From: a bacterium
GTDB taxonomy: Bacteria > Bacteroidota > Ignavibacteria > Kapaibacteriales > UBA2268
Reading direction: 5' to 3'
DNA length: 64,000 nt
Assembly (NCBI GenBank): GCA_030431515.1
Contig: JAUIIX010000007.1
Location: 1 to 64,000 of the forward strand
The notes under the pieces were generated by a model. The model was not told the origin of the DNA and ran no database searches. It worked only from the letters and a program-made list of their open reading frames with translations. Both the position numbers and the translations under genes were made by a program. Below are positions 44,501-53,568 of this stretch, in pieces. Position 1 is the stretch's first letter. Each line of letters starts with the position of its first letter.

Positions 44501-46672
44501 ATGAATCAAATTATATATCTTATTCCTGTATGTGGTGTTATAGCCCTGCTATTCACCTTTATAAAATCTGCTTGGGTATCAAAACAAGACCCAGGTAGTG
44601 AGAAGATGCAAAACATCGCTAAGTTTATAGCTGATGGTGCAATGGCATTTTTAAGAGCTGAGTATAAAGTTCTTTCTTTCTTCGTAATTGCTGTAGCAAT
44701 ATTACTTGCTTGGCAAGGTAGCTCACAAGGTGATAGTTCATCACCATTAGTAGCACTTTCATTTGTTGCTGGTGCATTAAGTTCAGCATTAGCTGGATTT
44801 ATTGGTATGAAAGTAGCAACAAAAGCAAATGTAAGAACTACAAATGCTGCAATCACTGGTTTAAATAAAGCTCTTGCAGTTGCTTTCACAGGTGGTTCTG
44901 TAATGGGAATGGGTGTAGTTGGATTAGGTGTTCTTGGTCTATCTTTACTTTTCTTATTATATTCAAATTTATTCGGATTTGAATCTATTGAAAATATTAA
45001 TCAAGTAATTACAGTTATAACTGGTTTCTCTTTCGGTGCTTCATCAATCGCTCTTTTTGCAAGAGTTGGTGGTGGTATCTATACTAAAGCAGCAGACGTT
45101 GGAGCTGATTTAGTAGGTAAAGTAGAAGCAGGTATTCCTGAAGATCACCCATTAAATCCTGCAACTATTGCAGATAATGTTGGTGATAACGTAGGTGATG
45201 TAGCCGGTATGGGTGCAGATTTATTTGAATCTTATGTTGGTTCGATTATCGGTACTATGGTATTAGGTGCTGCATTCTTTACTACATTTGACGCATTAGA
45301 CTTACCATTCGGTGCTATTTCAGCGGTAATTTTACCATTGATGTTAGCCGCTATTGGTATTTTAGTTTCAATTTTTGGAACTTTCTTTGTGAAAGTAAAA
45401 GAAGGTGGCGATCCACAAACTGCACTTAATATTGGTGAGTTTGGAGCTGCTGGAGTAATGGTTTTAATTAGTTATTTTATAATTGATTGGATGTTACCAA
45501 GCACTTGGTCTTTCGATGGTAAGGATTATACTTCATTAGGTGTTTTTGTGGCAACTATAGCTGGATTAGTTTCAGGTGTTGCTATTGGTAAAGTAACTGA
45601 ATATTACACAGGGACAGGAACTCCTCCAGTATTAAAAATAGCAAAACAATCATTGACTGGTGCAGCTACAAACATAATCGCAGGTGTTGGAGTTGGTATG
45701 ATGTCAACTGCAATTCCAATTATATTAATTGCTGCAGCTATTATGGTTGCATTTGATTTTGCTGGATTATATGGTATTGCAATAGCAGCTGTTGGTATGT
45801 TATCAACAACTGGTATCCAATTAGCAGTTGATGCTTACGGACCAATTTCTGATAATGCTGGTGGTATTGCTGAAATGAGTGAATTACCTAAAGAAGTAAG
45901 ACAAAGAACAGATAAATTAGATGCAGTTGGTAATACTACTGCTGCTATTGGTAAAGGATTTGCAATTGGTTCTGCTGCATTAACAGCATTAGCATTATTT
46001 GCAGCATTTATGCAACAAGCTGGTATTATCTCTATTGACGTTTCTAATCCAACTGTTATGGCTGGTCTATTAGTTGGTGCAATGCTTCCTTATGTATTCT
46101 CAGCATTAGCTATGGATGCTGTAGGACGTGCAGCAATGGCAATGATTCAAGAAGTAAGAAGACAATTCAAAGATATTCCTGCTTTAAAAGCAGCTCTTGA
46201 AATAATGAGAACCAAAGGAGATGATTCTTCTAAATGGTCTGATGCTGATAGAAAAACTTATGATGCAGCAGAAGGAAAAGCTGAATACGCTAAATGTGTT
46301 GAAATTTCAACTAAAGCATCAATCAAAGAAATGATGTTACCTGGTTTATTAGCAGTTGCTGCTCCAGTTGTAGTTGGATTTGTATTCGGTGCAGAAACAT
46401 TAGGTGGATTATTAGCTGGTGTTACTGTATCAGGTGTATTACTTGCAATCTTCCAATCAAATGCAGGTGGTGCATGGGATAACGCTAAGAAAATGTTTGA
46501 AGAAGGTGTTGAGATTGATGGAACTGTATATAAAAAAGGTAGTGAAGCTCACAAAGCTGCAGTTACTGGTGATACAGTAGGTGATCCATTTAAAGATACA
46601 TCTGGACCTTCAATTAATATCTTAATTAAATTAATGTCAGTAGTTGCATTAGTAATCGCAACAGCAATATAA
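44501..46672 (+). CDS. hppA: K+-dependent membrane-bound ion-pumping pyrophosphatase
   Basis: 723 residues with about 16 transmembrane helices. The substrate motif [20 protein letters not shown] and the [20 protein letters not shown] metal-binding stretch (about 190-240) are intact. Around residues 477-485 the sequence is [18 protein letters not shown]; Ala481, where K+-independent enzymes carry Lys, marks the K+-dependent subfamily. It uses pyrophosphate hydrolysis to pump Na+ and/or H+ out of the cytoplasm. K+-dependent members include both Na+ and H+ pumps, so the ion is left open. A strong hairpin terminator follows. Confidence 0.96.
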   Translation: MNQIIYLIPVCGVIALLFTFIKSAWVSKQDPGSEKMQNIAKFIADGAMAFLRAEYKVLSFFVIAVAILLAWQGSSQGDSSSPLVALSFVAGALSSALAGFIGMKVATKANVRTTNAAITGLNKALAVAFTGGSVMGMGVVGLGVLGLSLLFLLYSNLFGFESIENINQVITVITGFSFGASSIALFARVGGGIYTKAADVGADLVGKVEAGIPEDHPLNPATIADNVGDNVGDVAGMGADLFESYVGSIIGTMVLGAAFFTTFDALDLPFGAISAVILPLMLAAIGILVSIFGTFFVKVKEGGDPQTALNIGEFGAAGVMVLISYFIIDWMLPSTWSFDGKDYTSLGVFVATIAGLVSGVAIGKVTEYYTGTGTPPVLKIAKQSLTGAATNIIAGVGVGMMSTAIPIILIAAAIMVAFDFAGLYGIAIAAVGMLSTTGIQLAVDAYGPISDNAGGIAEMSELPKEVRQRTDKLDAVGNTTAAIGKGFAIGSAALTALALFAAFMQQAGIISIDVSNPTVMAGLLVGAMLPYVFSALAMDAVGRAAMAMIQEVRRQFKDIPALKAALEIMRTKGDDSSKWSDADRKTYDAAEGKAEYAKCVEISTKASIKEMMLPGLLAVAAPVVVGFVFGAETLGGLLAGVTVSGVLLAIFQSNAGGAWDNAKKMFEEGVEIDGTVYKKGSEAHKAAVTGDTVGDPFKDTSGPSINILIKLMSVVALVIATAI

Positions 46673-46698
46673 TTTTTAGATATTTTTTATTTCTATTT

Positions 46699-46727
46699 AA
46701 AGCCGGCTTTTAGTCGGCTTTTTTTTA
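46699..46727 (+). terminator. Terminator of hppA
   Basis: AAAGCCG / CGGCTTT stem with a nine-base loop and a following T run. Confidence 0.88.
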
Positions 46728-46792
46728 TGCTCAAAACATATCAAGTACTTAGTCGTAATAGTTATTATTTATATTACAATCTTGAGATTAAT

Positions 46793-47980
46793 ATGAAATA
46801 TCTATCATTCTTATTCTTGCTGCTTCTTAGTTTCTCAATTTCTAATTCTAAAGAAAGTATTTTTGAATTTGAAAAGGATAATCACCATTATTTTTTATCA
46901 AAAACATCATGTGACGAGAAATATTTTTACCTAACAGAAGATGTCTTCAAAATACCATGTAAGATTAGATTTTTTAGATTAGATTTTGAGAATAATAAAT
47001 TAGACTCTTTTTATGTAGATGTTCCTTTAATTAAAGGTGTAACTTGTAATGTACAAGCAACTTCTATTAAAGATTTTATATTCAGAGATAATAAACTGTA
47101 TTTATTATTATATTTTAATTTATTAATATTTGATAATATTAATGGCGAATATGTATTTAGATATGACTATAATTTATCAGAAATGTATATTAGAAATTAT
47201 CCTGCATTTAGTGAAAGGTTAGTTGTTGAAAACGATACAATCGTAGGACTTTATGATTCCTATCAATCTCGACTAAGAGAGAGCAATGGTGTTTTTACTT
47301 GGAAAATAAGTCCAAATAATAATAATATAATTGACACAACTTTTATTCCAATTGATACTAATTTCATCCCAAACGTAAAAGGATTCAAGTGGACTCAAAT
47401 CCAACCCAAAACAATAATAGATTACCACAAAGGGCAATTTGTTTACTCTGATATAGAAGACGATAAAATATATTTATTCAAAGATAAAGACGATGTATCA
47501 AAAATAGATTTGAATATATTTGATAATGCTTCTGATATAAAATCAGATGAATTAAATATGTTTGGCAAAACTTATGAAAGCACGGATGATGAAGGGGACT
47601 TCATACATCCACAAGTCTTTTATGATATGAAGAAAAGAACAAAAGATGAAACTTTTTTGGTTCATAATGTCTCTTTTTTAAATGAAGATAATATCTTAGT
47701 AGTTTACTCTATTCCTAAAAAAAACGACACAGAAACAATACATTTATTTAATTATTGTCTTGTAAGGAAAAAAGGAGAAGACTGGATAGTTAAAGATAAG
47801 ATAAATCCAGAACTTTTATTAGGAGATAATAAATTAGAAAATAAAGATCATTATGGTAATAATTATAAAATATCCAATGGCAAATTAATTTCCTTTCATT
47901 CACCAAATTACAAAAACAAACTAATCCCAAATTTCATTAGAATTGAAGATATAAATGATGTTCTAAATAGGATAAGGTGA
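46793..47980 (+). CDS. Secreted protein of unknown function
   Basis: About 395 residues from ATG 46793, which opens a signal peptide (MKYLSFLFLLLLSFSISNS); the frame is open further back to 46727, but that part overlaps the hppA terminator. The mature protein is beta-rich with repeated Tyr/Phe/Asp patterns (FIFRDNKLYLLLYFNLLIFD, KTYESTDDEGDFIHPQVFYD), suggesting a propeller-like extracytoplasmic domain. I do not recognise a family. The last 97 bases (47884-47980) recur as an isolated fragment at 49297-49393, evidence that a second copy of this gene once stood there. Confidence 0.68.
   Translation: MKYLSFLFLLLLSFSISNSKESIFEFEKDNHHYFLSKTSCDEKYFYLTEDVFKIPCKIRFFRLDFENNKLDSFYVDVPLIKGVTCNVQATSIKDFIFRDNKLYLLLYFNLLIFDNINGEYVFRYDYNLSEMYIRNYPAFSERLVVENDTIVGLYDSYQSRLRESNGVFTWKISPNNNNIIDTTFIPIDTNFIPNVKGFKWTQIQPKTIIDYHKGQFVYSDIEDDKIYLFKDKDDVSKIDLNIFDNASDIKSDELNMFGKTYESTDDEGDFIHPQVFYDMKKRTKDETFLVHNVSFLNEDNILVVYSIPKKNDTETIHLFNYCLVRKKGEDWIVKDKINPELLLGDNKLENKDHYGNNYKISNGKLISFHSPNYKNKLIPNFIRIEDINDVLNRIR
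47884..47980 (+). repeat. 97-bp direct repeat, left copy (3' end of the secreted-protein gene)
   Basis: Ungapped match of about 90% to 49297-49393, same orientation, ending at the stop codon in both copies. Confidence 0.85.
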
Positions 47981-48021
47981 ATTTATAAATTAAAGAATTG
48001 CAATAATATACATAGTTGAAT

Positions 48022-48052
48022 TTTGAAAGTAAATTATTTTTTACTAATTTTG
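48022..48052 (+). promoter_or_regulatory. Bacteroidota-type promoter of the AlkD-like gene
   Basis: TTTG (48022-48025), a 19-base spacer and TAATTTTG (48045-48052) match the TTTG-N19-TAnnTTTG consensus, 43 bases before the ATG. Confidence 0.7.
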
Positions 48053-48095
48053 TTTTGTGATAAATTAAATAATAAGTAGAAACTAAAAAATCCTC

Positions 48096-48740
48096 ATGAA
48101 AATATCCGAAAAAGCACTAGAAATCTATAACCAAATCAACAAGGATAATACAAAACTTGGTGATTTGAGAAAAATCGCAAAGGATATCAAAAAAGACCAC
48201 ACTTTATCTTTAGAACTTTGGTCAGCAGGTAAATTTTTTCCTCGAATGTTGGCAGTTCTAATTATGGATGTAAAAAAAATCAATCAAGAGTTTATTAATA
48301 AAATAGATAAAGATATACAAGAACATATTATAGATGAAAGAATTCAATTAGCAGATTGGTTTATGGCTAACCAACTTACTAAAGATAAAAGAACTATAGC
48401 TCTGATTGAAACTTGGGAAAAGAGTGATTCAAATATACAGAGAAGAATCTTTTGGTATTATCAAGCGAGATTAAGATGGATGGGAAAAACAAATCACGCA
48501 AACACCGAAGAGTTATTGAATTTAATTGAGAAAAACATATTAAGTGAAAATGAAATTGTTCAATGGGCAATGAATTATACAGCTGGTCAAATTGGCAAAT
48601 GGGAGGAAAAATATAGAGCAAGATGTATTGCTATTGGTGAAAATACTGGTCTTTACAAAGATGAAATGGTAGCTAAAAATTGTACTCCAAGTTATTTACC
48701 AGAATTTATTAGAATCGAAGTCAATAAAATTAATAATTAA
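48096..48740 (+). CDS. AlkD-like DNA alkylation repair protein
   Basis: 214 residues of alpha-helical HEAT-like repeats. Landmarks are LRKIAKDIKKDHTLSLELWS, ADWFMANQLTKDKRTIALIE, RRIFWYYQARLRWMG and VQWAMNYTAGQIGKWEEKYR. Relatives in the DNA alkylation repair family remove alkylated bases or act as DNA-binding scaffolds. This member is on the short side and its base-excision activity is not certain. It has its own promoter and is followed after 12 bases by the SRPBCC gene. The two together lie between 97-bp direct repeats. Confidence 0.8.
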   Translation: MKISEKALEIYNQINKDNTKLGDLRKIAKDIKKDHTLSLELWSAGKFFPRMLAVLIMDVKKINQEFINKIDKDIQEHIIDERIQLADWFMANQLTKDKRTIALIETWEKSDSNIQRRIFWYYQARLRWMGKTNHANTEELLNLIEKNILSENEIVQWAMNYTAGQIGKWEEKYRARCIAIGENTGLYKDEMVAKNCTPSYLPEFIRIEVNKINN

Positions 48741-48752
48741 TACGGAGAGATT

Positions 48753-49301
48753 ATGAAAATATTTATTTACATACTTGCTATTATATCAGTTTTATTTGTA
48801 AGCTTTTTGTTAGTAGGTTTATTTAGTTCAGATTTAACTTATGACTATGAGATAGTTGCAAATAAACCACTTACGGAAACTTGGTCAGTATTAAATGATG
48901 AAGATAAATTATCGGAATGGTTGCCAGGATTTCAGAAAATTGAACATATAAGTGGTGAAGCAGGAACAGTTGGTTCAGTTTCAAATGTTTATTTTATTGA
49001 AAACGGTGAACAAATGATTGTTAAAGAAACAATTACGGATATAATACCTGAGGAATCTATTTCAATGACTTATGAAAGTGAGTTTATGACTATGGAATAT
49101 AGAATGTCAATTGCAGATTTAGGTGAAAAAACGAAAATAAAAACCAATACTACGGTAAGGGGTAATGGAATAATGTTCAGTTCTATAATTGCCTTTATAG
49201 GAAATACTATCAAAGAACAAGAAGAAGAAAATCTTTCTAAATTAAAGAAAACTATTGAAAATAATAAAAAAGTTTATTTGCAGAAGGAAGAAATAGATTA
49301 A
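48753..49301 (+). CDS. SRPBCC (START-like) domain membrane protein
   Basis: 182 residues. An N-terminal membrane anchor (IFIYILAIISVLFVSFLLVG) precedes a START/polyketide-cyclase-like domain (PLTETWSVLNDEDKLSEWLP, then a beta-sheet with FMTMEYRMSIADLGEKTKIK and a long C-terminal helix). It would bind a hydrophobic ligand at the membrane; the ligand is unknown. AGGAGA-like sequence precedes the ATG. The stop codon TAA is contributed by the first bases of the 97-bp repeat copy, so the C-terminus was set by that recombination junction. Confidence 0.8.
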   Translation: MKIFIYILAIISVLFVSFLLVGLFSSDLTYDYEIVANKPLTETWSVLNDEDKLSEWLPGFQKIEHISGEAGTVGSVSNVYFIENGEQMIVKETITDIIPEESISMTYESEFMTMEYRMSIADLGEKTKIKTNTTVRGNGIMFSSIIAFIGNTIKEQEEENLSKLKKTIENNKKVYLQKEEID

Positions 49302-49393
49302 TTTCCTTTCATTCACCAAATTACAAAAATAAACTAATCCCAAATTTCTTTAAAATTGAAAACATTAATGATGTTCTAAATAGGACAAAGTAA
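49297..49393 (+). repeat. 97-bp direct repeat, right copy (orphan gene end)
   Basis: Copy of 47884-47980, still readable as ISFHSPNYKNKLIPNFFKIE and on to a stop at 49391-49393, but the rest of its gene is missing. Confidence 0.85.
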
Positions 49394-49467
49394 AGTTAAA
49401 ATTAATATTTTGTAATTATTGAATAATTATTTAATTTACTTTTTTAAAAAGTAAAAAGATTATTTTT

Positions 49468-49830
49468 ATGAAAGTAATTTCATTAATATTATTTACCATA
49501 CTATTGTCATCTTGTTCATTCTCTAATAGATATGATTACAATACCTTATCTCAATTAGATAGGGGTATTAGTGAAACTAATATAGTAAATTTCTTCAATT
49601 TAGATTACGATGAGTTTTATCCTTTCGAGTTTGAAGGAGAAAAGTATAAAATTTATTATCAAGAAATGACAATTATTTCATCTCAAACTAGTTATTTCTC
49701 TACTTATGATGTATATGTATTTTTAATAAAAGATTCTAAATTATTTGAATACGGTCTGTTAGAAGATTTTAGAAGAAGTAATTTTTTAATTAATAGAGAA
49801 GTTGCTAAAATTGTATCGGAGGAGTTATGA
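49468..49830 (+). CDS. Small lipoprotein, BamE/SmpA-like pattern (1 of 3)
   Basis: 120 residues with a lipoprotein signal (MKVISLILFTILLSSC, Cys16). The mature start YNTLSQLDRGISETNIVNFF resembles the KIxxGMTxxxVxxLLG helix of BamE/SmpA-fold proteins, followed by a beta-hairpin (EGEKYKIYYQEM, YDVYVFLIKDSKLFEYGLL). The similarity is in pattern only and the family call is tentative. The stop overlaps the next lipoprotein's ATG by four bases (ATGA), beginning a coupled trio. Confidence 0.65.
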   Translation: MKVISLILFTILLSSCSFSNRYDYNTLSQLDRGISETNIVNFFNLDYDEFYPFEFEGEKYKIYYQEMTIISSQTSYFSTYDVYVFLIKDSKLFEYGLLEDFRRSNFLINREVAKIVSEEL

Positions 49831-50258
49831 AATTAGTCCTTCTTTTTATATTGATTGTAGTTATTTCTTCCTGTAAGTTTCGTGAAGTTGGAGTTAATAA
49901 GTTTGCAAAACTCCATAAGGGATTGGATAGGAATGATGTAAGAAGATTAATTGATGAAGCAGCATCTACATCTAAACTTATTCAAATTGGGCAAGAAAAG
50001 TATTTTTATGACATATATATGATTCCTTTAGAAGTATATTCTAAAGAAAGAACTGAATATAGACCGAATTATAATTATAATAAGTATGATGATTATAAAA
50101 AAGTAACCGAAACAACAACATTTAGTTATCCTTATGTCATCCTGTATAAAAATAACAAATTACATTTTCAAGGTTTTATTTGGGAATTCAAAATTAATGA
50201 ATCCATTGAAATAAATGAAATTGGAAATACTTTATCGGAGGTCATTCTTGGCTACTAA
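49827..50258 (+). CDS. Small lipoprotein, BamE/SmpA-like pattern (2 of 3)
   Basis: 143 residues, lipoprotein signal MKLVLLFILIVVISSC (Cys16). The sequence FAKLHKGLDRNDVRRLIDEA parallels the first lipoprotein's LDRGISETNIVNFF helix, followed by a strand-rich part with a Tyr/Asn-rich loop (YRPNYNYNKYDDYKK) and YVILYKNNKLHFQGFIWEF. GGAGG sits five bases before the ATG. It is a divergent paralogue of the preceding gene and its 3' end overlaps the third member. Confidence 0.65.
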   Translation: MKLVLLFILIVVISSCKFREVGVNKFAKLHKGLDRNDVRRLIDEAASTSKLIQIGQEKYFYDIYMIPLEVYSKERTEYRPNYNYNKYDDYKKVTETTTFSYPYVILYKNNKLHFQGFIWEFKINESIEINEIGNTLSEVILGY

Positions 50259-50607
50259 ATTAATCAAAACACTAATATATTCCACTTTTATTTTACTTGT
50301 TATTTCTTGTTCTACTTATGTTTACAAGCAAAATAAAAAGTTTGTATTATTTGAAACAACTTATGCAAAGTTTGATGATATTGGAGTATCCGGTCAAAAA
50401 GAACATAATGTAAGCTTAGAAAATGATTCCAACAATTACATGATAGTAGAATCTAAAATTGACCATGTTGCTGGAAGACTAAAATATCTTTATGCTTTCC
50501 GAAATGATACATTAATTTATTTTGGTTACCCTTATCAATTCAGTCAATCTAACGATAGTACAGTTAATGAATTAGGTGAATATTATAGTACAAAAATTAA
50601 TAAATGA
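50248..50607 (+). CDS. Small lipoprotein (3 of 3), probable TTG start
   Basis: An in-frame ATG exists at 50215, but CGGAGG at 50236-50241 lies six bases before TTG 50248, and that start gives a normal lipoprotein signal (ATKLIKTLIYSTFILLVISC). TTG is therefore preferred, making 120 residues. It overlaps the end of the second gene by 11 bases. The strand-rich body ends with KYLYAFRNDTLIYFGYPYQF, echoing the VILYKNNKLHFQGF of gene 2, so the three are related. The 320 bases that follow (50608-50927) are AT-rich with nothing recognised. Confidence 0.62.
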   Translation: MATKLIKTLIYSTFILLVISCSTYVYKQNKKFVLFETTYAKFDDIGVSGQKEHNVSLENDSNNYMIVESKIDHVAGRLKYLYAFRNDTLIYFGYPYQFSQSNDSTVNELGEYYSTKINK

Positions 50608-50927
50608 TAGGTGTAGTCAATTGAAGAAAAGTTGATTTTAATCTAAACTAATAAAATGAAAAAAGTGATAAGATAGATTCAAGATGTATGTTTTTTGTTA
50701 AATTTTTACTTGTTATCAGTAAGATTGAAATTCTTTTTTAGTCCTCTTTTAAAACCAATACCATCTAAATTCTTTAGAATAACAAATTATAATATTATTT
50801 CCTAAATTATTTCGAATTCAATTAATCAAATCATTATTTTTTTTATAATTATTTAAATTAAATATGTATATATTTAATTATTTTTATTAAATTGCAGTAT
50901 ATTTTTAATACATTTAAGGGTTTTTAT

Positions 50928-51506
50928 ATGAAAAGATTTATTCTCTCTGCAGCTGTATTAGTTATTATGGCTTTTACTGCGAATAATTTGGAAGCACAAC
51001 TTCCTAAAGGTAGTGTTGGAATTGGTTCAAGTTTTAGTAATGGTGGATCAGGAATGAACCTTAACTACGCATTCGGTTCTAATTTCGATTTAGGTGTTAG
51101 TTTAGGATATTTATCTATGTCATCAGTAGTTAAATATGATAGTGATACTAAAAAAGATGACGAAATTGACATGAGTTTGATGACTTTTGGCTTAAATGGT
51201 AGATATTTTTTAAAAGACAATGAAAATGTTGATCCATATTTATATGTTGGATTTGCTTATGCAAGTAACCCAAATGAATTATCTTTGGATGAAGGAGAAG
51301 AGGATGAAAATTTAGACTCTTCAGTAATGGGTCTTAATATTGGTATTGGTGCTCAAGCTGAAATTTATAAATCAGTCTTTATTTATTCAACTGTTGGCTT
51401 AAGCTACTCAGCTATATCAATAGATATGAAAGATATATCTGAAACAACCAATACTACAATTGGTTTATTTACTACTTCAGTTGGTATTACATTTTATTTC
51501 AATTAA
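50928..51506 (+). CDS. Outer-membrane beta-barrel protein (8-strand type)
   Basis: About 192 residues from ATG 50928, which begins the signal peptide (MKRFILSAAVLVIMAFTANN, cut after LEA); an in-frame TTG at 50892 is less likely. The mature protein alternates in barrel fashion (VGIGSSFSNGGSGMNLNYAF, DLGVSLGYLSMSS, LNGRYFLKDNENVDPYLYVG) and ends with the terminal aromatic strand VGITFYFN. There is an acidic loop LDEGEEDENLD. It is a small barrel of the OmpW/OprF type without a recognisable ligand, transcribed alone toward rimO, with a shared terminator. Confidence 0.78.
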   Translation: MKRFILSAAVLVIMAFTANNLEAQLPKGSVGIGSSFSNGGSGMNLNYAFGSNFDLGVSLGYLSMSSVVKYDSDTKKDDEIDMSLMTFGLNGRYFLKDNENVDPYLYVGFAYASNPNELSLDEGEEDENLDSSVMGLNIGIGAQAEIYKSVFIYSTVGLSYSAISIDMKDISETTNTTIGLFTTSVGITFYFN

Positions 51507-51525
51507 TTGAAATTTATATTTTTAT

Positions 51526-51562
51526 AAAAAAGAGAAACTATAGATGTTTCTCTTTTTTTTTT
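51526..51562. terminator. Bidirectional terminator between the beta-barrel gene and rimO
   Basis: AGAGAAAC / GTTTCTCT stem with A run before and T run after, serving both convergent genes. Confidence 0.85.
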
Positions 51563-51566
51563 CTTT

Positions 51567-52904
51567 CTAAATTTCAAACACTTCAGCATATAATTCATAT
51601 TCGCCAGCGTCAATGATTTTTGCTTCTACAAATTCACCAACTTTGAGATTAGTTTCACCTTCAAATATTACGATATTATCTACATCTAGTGAGTCATGTT
51701 CTGTTCTACCAATTGATTTATCTGCCAAAACTTCATCAATTAAAACTTTTAAAGTTGAACCAATTTTAGCAGTGTTTTTCTTTAATGAGATTTCTTGTTG
51801 AAGTAACATTACTTGACCACGTCTTTCGTCTTTTACTTCTTGAGATAAACTATCGCCTAAGATATGTGCACCTGTGTTTTCTTCTTGAGAGTAAGTAAAT
51901 ACACCAACTCTATCTAACTGCACAGTATTAATAAAATCAAGTAGTTCAGCAAGATCTTCTTCTGTTTCGCCTGGGTAACCAACAATAAATGTAGAACGAA
52001 TCGCTAAATTGTCTATTTTTTCTCTAAATGATAAAAGCAAATCCTCCATTTCTTGACGCTTAACTCCACGTCTCATAGAACGAAGAATTTTATCTGATGC
52101 GTGCTGTAATGGAATATCAATGTAATTACAAATTTTTGGATGTTTAGCCATCATTTCCATTATTTCCATAGGAAATTTTCTTGGGTAAGCATATTGAATT
52201 CTAATCCACTCAATTCCTTCTACTTCAACTAATTGCTCAAGTAACTCAGGTAATGCACGTTTTTTGTATAAATCTAATCCGTAATAAGTTGAGTCTTGTG
52301 CTATGATAATTAACTCTTTAACTCCTTGTGCTGCCAAACTTTTAGCTTCTTCAACTAATTTCTCAATTGGTTCAGAAACGTGTTTGCCACGCATCAAAGG
52401 AATAGCACAAAAAGAACATTTTTGGTCGCAACCTTCGGAGATTTTCATATATGCAAAGTGCGAAGGAGTGTAAAGCATTCTTTCTCCTGTCAACTCATAC
52501 TTTCTATCACCCATAAGTATTTTCAAAATTCTTTCGTCTGAATTTACTCCAAGGAAGTAATCTACGTGCTTAATTTGTTGCTTTAGTTCTGCATTATATC
52601 TTTCTGCCAAGCAACCAGTTACAATTAATTTTTTATATTTATTTTTTCTTCTTAATTCTGCGGCTTGAAGAATTACGTTAATATTTTCTTCTTTAGCTGC
52701 TTTGATAAAACCGCAAGTATTGATGATAAGAGATTCAGCTTCTTCAGGATTAGGAATAATCTCAATTCCATTTTTTCTTAGTAAACCCGAAAATCTTTCA
52801 CTATCAACCAAATTTTTAGCACACCCCAAAGTAATAACCGATGTGTTGTTAATCTCTTGATTATTCTTATCTTCTTTAATTAATCTTCGTTTTGTTTTAA
52901 TCAT
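51567..52904 (-). CDS. rimO: Ribosomal protein S12 methylthiotransferase
   Basis: 445-residue radical-SAM enzyme of the MiaB/RimO family. The N-terminal cluster-binding cysteines lie in LGCAKNLVDSERF, INTCGFIKAA and GCLAERY. The radical-SAM motif is CDQKCSFCAIPLMRGKHVSE (near 160). A C-terminal TRAM domain follows (about 375-440, GSTLKVLIDEVL, VGEFVEAKIIDAGEYELYAE). SILGCxKNLVDSE and IPLMRGxHxSR-type sequences separate RimO from MiaB. It adds a methylthio group to an Asp of ribosomal protein S12. It is transcribed alone. Confidence 0.95.
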   Translation of the reverse strand: MIKTKRRLIKEDKNNQEINNTSVITLGCAKNLVDSERFSGLLRKNGIEIIPNPEEAESLIINTCGFIKAAKEENINVILQAAELRRKNKYKKLIVTGCLAERYNAELKQQIKHVDYFLGVNSDERILKILMGDRKYELTGERMLYTPSHFAYMKISEGCDQKCSFCAIPLMRGKHVSEPIEKLVEEAKSLAAQGVKELIIIAQDSTYYGLDLYKKRALPELLEQLVEVEGIEWIRIQYAYPRKFPMEIMEMMAKHPKICNYIDIPLQHASDKILRSMRRGVKRQEMEDLLLSFREKIDNLAIRSTFIVGYPGETEEDLAELLDFINTVQLDRVGVFTYSQEENTGAHILGDSLSQEVKDERRGQVMLLQQEISLKKNTAKIGSTLKVLIDEVLADKSIGRTEHDSLDVDNIVIFEGETNLKVGEFVEAKIIDAGEYELYAEVFEI

Positions 52905-53034
52905 TTTTTCCTTTCTGCTGAAATAATATTTACAAAAATAAAGAAAATATAAACTATAAATGAATTTTGATGTAAAATATTAGAAAAATGTTATTTTAAT
53001 TTTTTTTATGTTAAGAATATATCATTGATATTTC

Positions 53035-53191
53035 GAGCGTAGTCGAGAAATCCGTCATCCAAACCGAAGCGATGAATCCATTTCTTTATGAATAGCCACC
53101 AGTTTTAACTGGTGGACTTGTAAACATATTAAAAATGGCTTTAGCCAAATATTCAGTTTCTCTCGTCATTCAGAGCGAAGAGATGAATCCA
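53035..53191 (+). repeat. Left cluster of dispersed repeats
   Basis: It contains GAGCGTAGTCGAGAAATCCG, CCGTCATCC...CGAAGCGATGAATCC (53052-53080), a hairpin CCACCAGTTTTAACTGGTGG (53096-53115), ATGGCTTTAGCCAAA (53135-53149), and CGTCATTCAGAGCGAAG with GAATCC (53163-53191). The GTCATTC units point in the direction opposite to those at 54484-54677. Confidence 0.75.
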
Positions 53192-53245
53192 TTGTTTTGA
53201 AGTGAACGCAATTTTGTGTTTATTATTTTGTGTTTTGTTAAAATT

Positions 53246-53372
53246 ACTAATTTTTTCGTTTTCTGGTTTTTGCACTTTTCTTGTAAATAGTTTTGTCGCA
53301 ATGTATTACAAGGGAGGAAAAATTAGGTCTAAAAAAAAATTAGTGATTTTTTGTTTGCTTTTCATGGTTTTG
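53246..53372 (+). repeat. Dispersed ~120-bp repeat, copy B
   Basis: Shares ordered blocks GGTTTTTGCACTTTT, TTGTAAAT, TTACAAGG and TTAGGTCTAAAAAAAA with 22538-22660. It includes the inverted pair CTTGTAA / TTACAAG. No credible protein is encoded. Confidence 0.75.
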
Positions 53373-53568
53373 ATTGTTAAGTTATTGTTAGTTTATGTCG
53401 TTTTTATATATTAATTTGTTCTTCATTTGTCATTTTGGTTGTTTTTGTTTTGAAGATATGCCGAAAGAAAGCAAGAAATACACCGTCGCTGCTGCGACAC
53501 CCCTATTTTACATTTCGACTACGCTCAATGACCGAGGGGAATTTTGAGGAAATACACTCAATAAAATA

